Shown here piece by piece: positions 25,501-34,966 of a stretch of DNA of 64,000 bases. The notes beneath the pieces are model-generated. The model searched no databases, was not told where the DNA came from, and saw only the letters and a list, made by a program, of their open reading frames with translations. The position numbers and the translations under genes are program-made. How positions within the stretch are numbered: the stretch's first letter is position 1; every line of letters starts with the position of its first letter. The DNA comes from Sitta carolinensis (taxonomy: Eukaryota > Chordata > Aves > Passeriformes > Sittidae). The stretch spans positions 11,326,501-11,390,500 of the forward strand of contig CM063288.1 in the NCBI GenBank assembly GCA_032173965.1, read 5' to 3'.

Positions 25501-28500
25501 TGTTTTCTCTAAAACATCAAGAAATTGCTCAGTCACTAAGATATGGAACTGTGACTCAAGAGATGGACTTTCTGTGCAGATTCACCATAGATTTCAATAT
25601 AACCATAGGGGGAAAATAATTATTTTTTTTTTGCTAACTATAAAATTAAAATAACTGTGTCTGCTTTTCTCACATCAGTGTTACAAATTTAGATCTCTGA
25701 ATTCTAGGCAGCATTTATGTAGAACTAAGTCACATACAGAAAATGTGCAGTAAGAACACCACCTGGACTGTGTTCCAAATAAAAGGGACAATGTGTGTCT
25801 CATGAGCATCTTAAAAAAAATTTTACATGCAGGTTTCTCAGAGACAATACTTCGATGAAAATCAGTTATGATTGCAGAGACCTGCTTTCATCTTCAACAG
25901 AGCAGTGTTTTGTGATGCAGTTTGTTTTTGGGGGTTTTTTTAAATCCATTTGAGAATAGAATTGATTATTTTTCATTATGTTTGCATTTCAGTGACTTCT
26001 GATCATACTGCAAATGTAACATTTTTCCTGCTGCTCTTCAAACTTGTCCTCTCTACTCCAAACTGTCCTTTCTAGTGTAGGTATTTTAATTGACTCACCA
26101 TTTGAAATATCAAGTGCTTGAGATGTTTTAAATACAAATTTCTAATATTGATTTTATATATATATATATTTGTGCTGTAGATTCATTTCTTTGCCACAGA
26201 GAGCATCAATACAGGTGATCAGATTAGCTGCTTTTGAGGCAAGTATGGAGTTTATGGTAGTAGCTGTCTTGTAAGACTTTAAATTCCCCAGTTTGATGCA
26301 TTTGAAAACCAATGGGGTTTGGCCAAATATTGAGATTGTTCAATAATGCAAGCAGTAATAAAGTGTTTTTATATGCACAGAAAATATTCTACCAACTCTT
26401 TTATTAATTTCAGAAGCAGCATCAAGCAGCTTGTATAATCCAGGCAGCATGGCGGGGATTTCAGACAAGGAAAAGGCTGAAAAAGCTCCCGCAAGCAGTG
26501 ATCACTTTACAGAGAAGCTTCAGGTAAACAGTATGACTTCATGAAAAACAGTAAATAGGATCTAGTGTGAAGGTTTAGGTTGGGCTGTTTTTTTTTTCAA
26601 GTCACAAAGGAAGAGTTAAAATTCAGGTAATATAATTCAATCCTGTTTGAAGTAGGTCCCACCTCAAAATGGGACCTGGATGCTCAGGGCCACATCCAGT
26701 TTTAGAGGTCTCCGAGGATGGAGATCCTACCATCTCACTTGATCCCTTTCCTTGTGCTGGATGATTTGTCTTGTGAAGAATTCCTCCACTACAGGCAGTG
26801 GCAATTTCCTTGTGGCACTCTTTATCACTACCTTTTATCCTTTTCCTAAGCATTCCCATGAGTCTGGCTGTGTCTGCTCTATAACACTTCTTTAGGTAGT
26901 GAGAGACAGATTTGCCTTCCTTTAGGCTAAACACACCTTGCCTGTCCTTATATATCCTACATTCCATGGCCCAAATTGTCTGTTTGGACAGTCTCTCTCC
27001 CTCCTGTTTGTCAGCATTGTTTTTCCATTGGGGGTCCCAGTAAAGTGTGCCCACTGTTCCAGGTGTGCCAAGTAAAGCCGAATAGTCTTCCCACTAAACT
27101 GTAGCTTTTGTTCCTGCAAGGGCTCACTACTGGCTCATATCCAGCCTGTCCCCTCTTTTCACTGGAATTGCTGTCCGGGTAATTGGTGCCCAGCCTGTGC
27201 TGGTTCATGAGGTTATTTAGTACCATCTGTAGAATTTCCTATTTGAAATGTGGTTTTTATTGAACCATTTTCTGTGTTTGTGGAGGTTTCTGAGTGTCAG
27301 CCCTGCCCTGCATGGGAGACTGTGATGACAGCCTTGGTAAAGTCAAAGAAAATGACATCCACTGCTTTCCCCTCACCCATGGAGCCAGTCATCACAGAAT
27401 GCAATCGAGCTGGTCAAACGTGATTTGCCTGTGATAAATCTATGCTGGCTATTCCCATTCACCTTCTTGGATATAGCTTCCCTGAGAATTTGTTCCCATG
27501 TCCCAGGCCCTAAGTTTGGGCTGACTGAGTGTCCCTTCATCATGAAGATGCCTTTTTCCAGTCAGCTATTAATTCTCAAACATAAAGGTAATGTAATGCC
27601 AATGTGAGCCTTTTCACTACACATTATTTTTGCAGAAACATCTAAACAATGCACTTTTTCAGCAGTACTAAACTGCTACTTCTGGTGCCAAAAGCTCCAA
27701 CTGTCCTTTTCACAGCTGCCAGACTTCTCCATGAAACAAACTTACTTCTGTGGTGCTTTCCTGTTTTCTGTAAAAATTTGTGGCATTTGGAAAACTGGAA
27801 AACTGAAAGCGTGGCATGGGATTGCATTAAATAGCACTAGAAGGTGAGGTACTGGCAGTAGGACAGTTAACTGGTTCGCAGTTAACTGGGCACAGAATTG
27901 CTCTGTAAATTACATTGGAGCTCTCATGGAGCTTCAACATGCCAGAGCACTGCAGAAACCAAGGCCCAGAGTGCTTGCTCAGTGTAGTGCTTGCAAGACC
28001 TTGTTCTTCATTAATTTTTAAATCTTTGGCTCTCAGAAATAGAGTTACTTCAGTGACCTAGAAATAGTATCCTCTGCCTTGGAGCAGAAGAGAAGAAGGA
28101 AGCTATGTAAATGCTTGTCTCACTTGAATTAGATTGCAGCAATAATGTTAGCACATGTTAAGCTAACTGTTCTGAGAAATTTAGTTCAAATTTAACATAG
28201 GTTTAGGGATCTAAATCAAGTGCAGACTCTACAGCAAGTTTTTCAAACTTTTTTTGCACATTGATCATTACTGTGTCAAAAGTATCACTATTTGTTACTG
28301 TGACGTAGATGGAAACACACAGTAACACACACAACAGGTGTTCAGGCAGAGAAGAAGAGAGGAAGTCTCCAGTTTATTGTTGACCTTGTATATATAAGTT
28401 TCTGGACAGTGATCAGAGATTGGACAGAGAAGTTACCACCTCTCCATCTTCACTGGTCACTTGAGAAGTCCATCAGGTGATATCTTGTCACAAAGGAATG

Positions 28501-31500
28501 CAAACATGATTCTTGTTCATCTTACAATTTATGAGAACTGACTCTACTATACTAAAACAAATCAGAAGGCTTATTTTCAGGGGCAACAACTATTTACTGT
28601 TAAAAATCACTGTCAAATCACATTGTATTGTGACAAAAGTAATACAAAGCAAACAACTATGTTTTATTGTTTAGACTGGTCTTAAGAGGATATTGGACAA
28701 TCTAAGGTGTAATATTTAAATTCTGAAAGATTTGCAGGGGCAAGCAGTGTGTCTGTTGAGGGTCACTGGTCACTGCACTTTTGTGCTGCAGTTAGACATC
28801 CTTGTTGCTCCTTTTTACTCCACCATACACTTGAAGCCAATATTCCTTCCCTCATAAGGCACCTTGCAAGCCTGCAAGCCAAACTTGTAGCCCAGAAAAT
28901 TTGAATGATGGGCTAAGACGTAGCATGGAAAAGCAGCAGGGAAAGGATGGTGAGACTGTCAGCAATCACCAAGCTGCTGGACTCCCTTGTGTCATATTTT
29001 CAATATTGTAAGCATTAGTGTGTGCCTTTTAAGTAGTTCTTGAGTCATTTAAATGGACTTTTGAAAGTGTTTAATATTCAGAGGAATGGAAACTTTATTA
29101 ATATCCTTACAGTTGTGTGTGTGTTCATGGCTCACTCAGTCCCAGTGTACTGAGCAAATACAGTAACTGTACGGTGCCAGTGTTGTTTTTCTTCTGTCTA
29201 CTTCAAAACATTGCACTGAAAAATAGTGTTTGGAATACTGTAAACAGGACTTTCTAAAATAAATATTCACAGATTTATTTTAGAACAAGTGTGGTTAAAT
29301 ACTGCCAAGATTGAAACTCCAAACTTTGCTCACCTGCAGCTGCAGAGGAAGATACTAAACTCTTCAAGTTATAAACTTTTGAAACTGTGGTTTCAGAAAT
29401 GTCTCCTCAGTAATTCTTAAAGCCTGTGGTCTCTCCTTGAAGCTAGTTCACTATTACATAGCTAATTGTAGGACATTTAAAATGGCAATAATTTTTATTA
29501 ATAATGCATCAAAAATGAAACCATTTTACATTTCTAAAGAGATGACCAGAGGGAGGCTGCTCTGTGCCATGAACTGCAGAAGGATACTTGAATCTTACTC
29601 TGTGTGTTTTACTTTAGTTCAGAGGCAGTTCCCTGCCATAGTGTGCTCTTATGCAAGCAAATATATCTTATCATTAGAAGAAACAGAGGATGAATGTGTT
29701 TTGCAGACTACATAGGAAAGAATCAGTATTAAAGAATCATTTAAATACCTGACAGACACTCTTGGTTTCACAGATGTGCATCTGAGAAGTTCTTGAAACA
29801 TTTTTGTGGTTTTTAACCTAGTGAAGCTGATAAAAATTGATGGGCAAAAATATTAACAGTTTTATCAAGAAAATATGATCAAAAGTCTTGTTTGATCCTG
29901 AGACTTCATTTGCCTTAGAAATACAATATTTTGATTAAAATATATATTACCTGAATTAAAATGTAAACATTTACAGTTCTAATTTGCAGAAATGTGTGAG
30001 CTGAAAACCTTTAATTTCCTTGAAATCATTCTGATGTAATCACATGGTCTGTCTCTGTAGGTTGGTGTGTGGGCACACCTCAAGTCTGCATTACAGTTGT
30101 AAAAGGATTATGGTCAGTCAGATTGTGGTGGAGGCTTTTTTATCTGTTAAGGTCAGATCTTTAAATCCAGAGCATCTCTTTTACACAACAGCTTCCATCC
30201 CAATCTCTCCCAAACCAGTTTTAGAGACTAAAGGGAAAGTATGGTTGGTGGAAAAATTATAGCAAATTTATACTAGTAATGGGAAACACAAATAGCTCAT
30301 TTGTACTGTGAGTCTAAAGGTATATGCCATGCAGCAATAGCAGAATTGATGGACATTAGTTCTAGTCTGTGGACATTTTCATTCTCTGGCGTCTCTTTTA
30401 CCTCTGCTCTGTCCATTGGTTTTCTTTCCTTGTGCTTAAGGCACTTTCATTGTCCTCAGAAAAGTGCTAGAGAAGAGCAGAACTCTGAGCTGTGGGCCCA
30501 GTGAGGGTACTCAGGTCCTGAGTGGAGAAGTGATTTTGCTGCAATAGGAGTAGAGAAGTCCCATTGCTACCTTGTTGTGGCGTTAAGTTGTACATTCGCA
30601 GGTCTTAAGCTGCTGACAAGGTTGGATCCATTGGGATGGGAAAAGGCAGAGAAGAGAGGGGGAGCTTTAGCTCACACTTCCTCATACTTCACTGAGACCA
30701 TGGCCAAGTGATGTCAGTAATTATTAGTATTGATACATCAGTATATTAAGTATTTTATGTTAGTCTCTCTATTGATATGTTGCTCTGTATTTCAATGATG
30801 TACATGTTATTAGCTTAAACATTCCAGGGCCAGTTTCAGAGTTTTCAACTGTCTCATCTGTGAAAGTTCTGCTGCAGGTTTTTCAGTGCACAGCAGGGCA
30901 ACATCCTAACATCAAATCTAGAACAGATCAGGAAAAATTTGCAAGAAAATTCTTTCCTAGTGTTCTCTAACAAAGTTGATGGACCAAATGTGTCAGTCTG
31001 CATTTCTTGGAGAAAAAAAAAATCCCTCTAAAATTAAGAAGTAGGCTTGGCAGCCAACATTCTGATCTACTCTTGCAGTCAGTACAAAAATAATTACATG
31101 TATCGTGGGAAGCAGGTGCCATGCATGCTGATGGATGGACTGGGAAAGGTGCATACTGGAGCAGATGGCTAATGTTGCTTTACGTCTTCAGCAGATGATG
31201 GAACCAAAATTGTTCCAGTTCCTTCTGGCTGTGAATGTCCCACATGAAGCATCATTCCCTTCAGAGTCCTTAGAACTTTATCCTAAGTAAAGATTTTTGC
31301 TTTGATTTCATAGAGTGGTTCAGAGTTTTTCATGGCTATAGACAGTGTGGTCATTTGTTAGTTTGAAGTTCTCATTGCTTGGTGTCATTCTGCAGTCAAC
31401 AGCTAGCACAGCAGATTGTTTTGCGGATTTTCTTTCTTGATGCTGGACCACTTTACACAAAGAAAAAGAGAGATACTTTAAACAAGTTTCAACTTAAGGT

Positions 31501-34500
31501 AATTGTCAATGTATTTGTGTATTGCAGAGCTAAACGGGAACAGGAGCTGCAGCATTTAACAAAACAGAAGGAAGATGAAGCTTTAAAACTGCAAATGCAA
31601 CTTCAGAGACAGAGGGCCATGAGACTCTTCCATGAACGACAGTTGGCCTTACTGGAAGTTGTCCATGCCAGTATGATTTATATTAAACTACAGCAGAAGA
31701 TTAAAGTGTCTGGGTCTCCTTATGAACAATTTCCCCAAATCTATTTCCCAATCTTGCATGTCTATTTGTACTGTAGTCTTACTGTCTCTTCTCCTGACCC
31801 AATTATCTGAAAGAGAATGTGCTAATACCCCCAGGGCTCAGTAACTGCTGATCAAGATCTGCTGCCTTCAAAATGGTGCAGGAGAAAGGGTGTTACTGTG
31901 ACACAGGTAGAAACACACAGTAACACACACAACAGGTGTTCAGATAGAGAAGAAAAGAAGTCTCTCCTTTATTGTTGACATTGTATATATAAGTTTCTGG
32001 ACAGTGATCAGAGATTTGATAGAGAAGTTACCACCTCTCCATCTTCACTGGTCACTTGAGAAGTCCATCAGGTGATATCTTTTCACAGAGGAATGTAAAC
32101 ATGATCTTTGTTTATCTTACAATTTATGAGAACTGACTCTATTATACTAAAACAAATCAGAAGGCTTATTTTCAGGGACAACAAAAGGGAGAGCCAGTTT
32201 TCTTGTGTTACAAAGCTTCATTGCAGCTATGGTCTGCAAGACCTGACCCAAAGCTGGGAGACCTTAGGGGAAGAGGGGCTTTTAACTGGGAGCACCCATG
32301 TTTTTTTGGTACTATCTAGTTTGAGGATTAACAATGTAAATTGTTTAGAGAACCTAACCCACAGTCTTTTAACTGTGGATTTTTGTTACCTTTGTAGGTC
32401 AGGTGAATAAATACATGCAGGTAATGGAGGAGAAATCAGCATTAACTATCCAGAGATTCTGGCGAGGGTATAGAGCCAGAAAAATTTTTCATCAGCAGAA
32501 ACAATCTCTTAAGGAGTATAAGGCAGCTACCATCATTCAGAGAGCAGTAAGTATTTATACTTTGTTCTAACAGTAGATAGGACTGAATGGATTATTGTGA
32601 AGCCTCATAAAACTCTGTTTAGTCTCTTACTGTCAATGTAGCCATAATTTATTTTAAAAATTGCTTGGGGGTGATAGTCTAGAGCCTTTAACCCTGCTTT
32701 AAAGGGTTAAACCTTGTACATGCTACAAAGCCTAATATAGTCTTGTAACTAAAATATAAAAGCTGCTTGTTTGAAACCCAGGATTGGAATGTCACCATTC
32801 TACAGATGAGTCAGTAACTTATTATGAGTGTTGTTACTTACTATTTAGTGTTCATGCTGACCTTGTATGTTGTCTTTTCAACATCATAGCTTCATTTCAG
32901 CTTCAACAGATGCAGTACTGAAACACTTTCACTGATAGTTTACAAACAAAGCGGGAAGACAAAACTTCCTCTTTGTGATTGTCATATTCTCATATGTTCC
33001 TTACAAAGGCTTGTAAATTCTTGGAGAAACGAAGAAGGAGGAGACCTCTCTTTCCTTGGAAAGAACCCAAGGACTGACTGATGAGCAGAGACTAGCTTTG
33101 CAGCAGAAGGTGGATGACTACATCAAATTGCATCCGGTCTGTTTCTTAGTCATTTCATAATTTGCACTAATGATGCAATATAAAATACTGTAGGGATGAA
33201 AAAAAACTCAGCTTCATAAATTATGATCAAGATAATCCATTTGAGGTATGTATGTATTAAGCCTGTTTCTTTGATAGCAAGGCACTAGAATATTGGGGAT
33301 TTTAACCATTAATCTAATAAAAAGTGTCAAAGCAAACTGTAATTGGAAAATTTATACACATGATGATGGATAATTTTGAAGAGAGTTGCAGAGGAAGCAA
33401 AATTATGAAGTTAATAATTGCAAACAGCATTTGCATTCCTTGTTTAGGCATTATTCTGCCCACAGAAGTTTTAAAATATCCAGCTCTTAATGGTAACAAA
33501 CTTATTTTCCTCCAGGCTTCCCAAATGTCAGAAGAAAGGAGTAAAGAATTGCATATGCAGGCTCAGGCAAAGCTGGCACAGTTCCTGTTGAGGAGCAGGC
33601 TGGAGCAGAGAGCAGCCAGCGGAGAGAGGCTTTACTGGCTCAGGTCAACACCGATGTGGAGCTGCTAATGAGTATGTGACTGCTCTGCTCATGGCTTTGA
33701 TTACCATTTGCGTTAAACCAATTTAGGGGAAAATTAAGAGTGAGCAGTGGTAAAGCCTCATTTGAAAACTGAAATATCTTTCTTCCTTTGCCATATCCTT
33801 ATCTTGAGATTCATGCTTTGTTAGATATTATCCAAATGCTGCTGTGGGTTAAGAATAAACACCTGTTTTTCAAGAAGCATCTTATTCTTCTGCTGAAAGT
33901 TTCTGTGTTCACAAGAAAAGCAATGGCCTGTAACAGGCATTAGAATTTCTTAAAAGGGAGTCTCACAAAACCTATTCACCCACATTTGTTTTGCTTTTGT
34001 TTGTTTTCTTATGTTTTAAGTAAGATTCTGGTTAAAACATTCTCACCCCTTCCAGATAAAGAGGGAAAGCTGTGAATTCCATGCTTCATTTTCTCTGGCC
34101 TGGCTTTAAGTGAAACAGAATTCACTACTGTGCTATCTTAATTCCAGACAAGTGGCTACATGAAAGAGCAAGAGTAGCAAACTGCAGCCACCAGAGAGCA
34201 CCCAAGCTGGGCAGAATTCAGCAAGTTACTGAATTCCATTATTTAGTCTGTCACGTGTTGTGTCAGTACAGCTCATCACTCCCTGAGCAGGTGAATCAAC
34301 AACACACTCTTACACTGTGCTGGGTCCCCAAGCAGGGAAACCACAGTGCTGCTGCACCAGAGCAGTGGGAACGCTGTGCTGATGTCACCCTGCACCAGGA
34401 GCACTGATCCACAGTAGTGACCAGGAGATCATCTGAGGTTATACTTCCACAAGAAGTCATTTTAGTGGATGTCACCACTGCACCTGAAAGAAATAGTCCA

Positions 34501-34966
34501 TCTTTCTTCTTTCTACCCCATTATGTATTTTTTTTTCAGATTACCCTTTATTGCCTCTTCCAATCATATTTATGATTTATCATGTAGTCGTAAAATCACA
34601 ATGCCAGCACAGGGAAAGGAGTGACCTAGAACAGTGGGAAGTGGGAGGGCAGTGTTCCTTTTTTTTTTTCTTCTTTTTTTTAATACTCATAAAACCACAA
34701 ACAAAATACAGAAAATTCTTCTCCTTGTTCTTGCAGATGCTCCAGGTTTAGCAGAGACCACAGAAAAAGATCTTGGTGCCTTTATGAGTCGATCAATCCC
34801 TGTAGCTACCAAGGCAAGACAAACCCACAACACTATGCTAAAATATACTCGTTGGCCATGGTGGAGGAAGCTTGGAGATGAGTTTATGGAGGATGATGTA
34901 ATTCCTGATGATGCCATAAACACAGAACTGGAAACTCTCTTTATTGGAGGAAGGAAATCCTTTTAG
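15351..34966 (+). CDS. IQCB1: IQ calmodulin-binding motif-containing protein 1 (nephrocystin-5), thirteen coding exons
   Basis: IQCB1/NPHP5 works at the centrosome and the ciliary transition zone, binding calmodulin through IQ motifs and CEP290 through its C-terminal part; human loss causes retinal and renal ciliopathy. Exons are 15351-15444, 16258-16420, 18108-18237, 20899-20992, 22018-22117, 22524-22696, 25226-25338, 26414-26523, 31528-31670, 32398-32546, 33009-33136, 33516-33671 and 34737-34966. Signature pieces are SHCCVGLE, LVLGKRLQARFI, IQ motifs AACIIQAAWRGFQTRKRLKK (about 294-313) and ALTIQRFWRGYRARKIF (about 388-404), a coiled Q/R-rich stretch between them, and the end LFIGG. Thirteen coding exons match the mammalian gene, with an expected length near 594 residues against 598 in human. 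As read, exon 11 hits TGA at 33075-33077 after residue 445, and exon 12 carries a second frame break. Both fit one lost base. Confidence 0.96.
16258..16420 (+). CDS. IQCB1: IQCB1 coding exon 2
   Basis: Encodes KIKQDIYDYGLTQYCLLVL and ends AAQLAEIL. Acceptor CACACAG and donor GTAACA; phase 1 to phase 2. Confidence 0.94.
18064..18104 (+). repeat. Long poly(T) tract forming the exon 3 acceptor
   Basis: A nearly pure run of about 40 T with one C, placed directly before CAG of the exon 3 splice acceptor. It serves as the polypyrimidine tract and is likely length-variable. Confidence 0.85.
18108..18237 (+). CDS. IQCB1: IQCB1 coding exon 3
   Basis: Encodes SHCCVGLEVKEDPEEFY and LLVLGKRLQARFIRAIK. 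The acceptor follows an unusually long T tract (18064-18104). Phase 2 to phase 0. Confidence 0.94.
19862..20282 (+). mobile_element. 5'-truncated CR1 LINE, 3' region
   Basis: Clear avian CR1 3' sequence: GGAGCACCTCTGCAGTGAAG near 19872, then GAAATTCTGTGCTGTGG, GACAGGCTGCCTGGAGAAGC, TTCAAGGCCAGGCTCCATG, TGTCCCTACCCATGGCAGTG and a tail ATTCTTTGATTGATTCTATG. It lies in IQCB1 intron 3 in the gene's orientation. The coding part is absent, as in most CR1 copies. Confidence 0.93.
20899..20992 (+). CDS. IQCB1: IQCB1 coding exon 4
   Basis: Encodes DKEKQDFLHWFQIVADAI and CWLFGGHIQLAAC. Acceptor TTGTTTAG and donor GTAAGG; phase 0 to phase 1. Confidence 0.94.
22018..22117 (+). CDS. IQCB1: IQCB1 coding exon 5
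   Basis: Encodes VLQNDRFLQLLITDDVETA and IIMMSVLHNILRIN. Acceptor TTTGCAG and donor GTTAGT; phase 1 to phase 2. Confidence 0.94.
22471..22500 (+). repeat. Poly(T) run of 30 before IQCB1 exon 6
   Basis: An uninterrupted run of 30 T, 23 bases before the exon 6 acceptor. Like the tract before exon 3 it is a probable site of length variation and sequencing error. Confidence 0.9.
22524..22696 (+). CDS. IQCB1: IQCB1 coding exon 6
   Basis: Encodes SSVFLEVEEETLHSILDELV, YKLSSTTNPAVGSAATKLLL and LVAKLCKQLVQLFTTRYK, a helical region. Acceptor TTTTAAAG and donor GTTTGT; phase 2 to phase 1. Confidence 0.93.
23918..23934 (+). repeat. Poly(T) run in IQCB1 intron 6
   Basis: A homopolymer T run in the 2.5-kb intron 6. 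The rest of that intron contains no recognisable repeat. A 423-base minus-strand open frame (24042-24464) there has no features of a gene. Confidence 0.7.
25226..25338 (+). CDS. IQCB1: IQCB1 coding exon 7
   Basis: Encodes GLKGLLSKQWTGKGFDREV and NQLLDLLYLEQSSGKGGMQ, aligning with human GLRRLLSKQ. Acceptor CCCTTAG and donor GTGATG; phase 1 to phase 0. Confidence 0.93.
26154..26169. repeat. Short (TA)n microsatellite
   Basis: About eight TA units in IQCB1 intron 7. Confidence 0.8.
26414..26523 (+). CDS. IQCB1: IQCB1 coding exon 8, first IQ motif
   Basis: Encodes KQHQAACIIQAAWRGFQTRK, RLKKLPQAVITLQRSF. AACIIQAAWRGFQTRKRLKK fits the IQ pattern IQxxxRGxxxR, the calmodulin contact. Acceptor AATTTCAG and donor GTAAAC; phase 0 to phase 2. 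Confidence 0.95.
26640..27240 (-). mobile_element. Possible degraded LINE-like or other repeat, minus strand
   Basis: This stretch adjoins the CR1 reverse-transcriptase fragment at 27290-27560 on its 3' side and has minus-strand open frames rich in charged residues, one reading GTLYWDPQWKNNADKQEGER. Phrases such as AGGCTAAACACACCTTGCCTG suggest an old CR1 3' region in antisense, but the match is weak. Limits are by eye. Confidence 0.35.
27290..27560 (-). mobile_element. CR1 LINE reverse-transcriptase fragment
   Basis: On the minus strand the translation, across a frame change, reads ITGKSRLTSSIAFCDD then MTGSMGEGKAVDVIFFDFTK. This is the conserved CR1 ORF2 palm region (family form EGKAVDVIFLDFSKAFDTVSH). 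It has stops and frame changes, so it is long dead. It lies in IQCB1 intron 8, antisense to the gene. Confidence 0.85.
28287..28594 (-). mobile_element. Solo LTR, copy 1, with target duplication ACTATT
   Basis: The LTR spans 28293-28588 and is bounded by TGTTACTG and GCAACA (TG...CA in either strand). Perfect 6-bp direct repeats ACTATT flank it at 28287-28292 and 28589-28594. On the minus strand a TATA-like TATATATA (28388-28395) is followed by AATAAA (28378-28373), so transcription would run minus. No internal viral genes are present, so this is a recombined solo LTR. Six-base duplications are typical of class II (ERVK-like) avian elements. It lies in IQCB1 intron 8. Confidence 0.9.
31528..31670 (+). 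CDS. IQCB1: IQCB1 coding exon 9
   Basis: Encodes AKREQELQHLTKQKEDEALK, LQMQLQRQRAMRLFHERQ and LALLEVVHA, a charged coiled-coil-like stretch matching human LQLQLQRQRAMRL. Acceptor ATTGCAG and donor GTATGA; phase 2 to phase 1. Related solo LTRs lie in both flanking introns. Confidence 0.94.
31885..32189 (-). mobile_element. Solo LTR, copy 2, with target duplication AAAGGG
   Basis: The LTR spans 31891-32183, bounded by TGTTACTG and GACAACA. It is the same family as the copy at 28.3 kb and in the same orientation. Perfect 6-bp repeats AAAGGG lie at 31885-31890 and 32184-32189. TATATATA (31983-31990) and a minus-strand AATAAA (31973-31968) are kept. The different target sequences show two independent insertions rather than a local duplication. 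It begins 220 bases after exon 9, in intron 9. Confidence 0.9.
32398..32546 (+). CDS. IQCB1: IQCB1 coding exon 10, second IQ motif
   Basis: Encodes MEEKSALTIQRFWRGYRARK, IFHQQKQSLKEYKAATIIQR. The IQ motif is ALTIQRFWRGYRARKIF, and a partial third, AATIIQRA, straddles the exon end. Acceptor TTTGTAG and donor GTAAGT; phase 1 to phase 0. Confidence 0.95.
33009..33136 (+). CDS. IQCB1: IQCB1 coding exon 11, with frame break
   Basis: Encodes ACKFLEKRRRRRPLFPWKEP then, as read, KD and TGA at 33075-33077. The next frame continues with the conserved GLTDEQRLALQQKVDDYIKL. The exon is 128 bases where 129 would keep phase. The break lies at 33066-33072, where CCCAAGG lacks one base. The donor CCG|GTCTGT is weak. 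Confidence 0.88.
33516..33671 (+). CDS. IQCB1: IQCB1 coding exon 12, with frame break
   Basis: Opens in the expected frame as ASQMSEERSKELHMQAQAKL, AQFLLRSRLEQRA, then near 33612-33621 switches to the frame giving QRREALLAQVNTDVELLM. 156 bases where 157 would keep phase into exon 13. Acceptor CCTCCAG and donor GTATGT. Confidence 0.88.
34737..34966 (+). CDS. IQCB1: IQCB1 coding exon 13, C-terminus and stop
   Basis: Encodes LGAFMSRSIPVATKARQTHN, WPWWRKLGDEF and INTELETLFIGGRKSF, then TAG at 34964-34966, close to human PWWKKLG and IELENLFIGG. The acceptor is TTCTTGCAG. Confidence 0.94.

Noticed and set aside
28293..32183. Reading the two LTRs as the ends of one full provirus
   Set aside because: Each has its own target duplication, the sequence between them is IQCB1 intron 8 and 9 with exon 9, and no viral genes lie between.
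15351..34966. IQCB1 as a processed pseudogene because of its frame breaks
   Set aside because: All introns are present with canonical splice sites, and it sits in its ancestral place beside EAF2.
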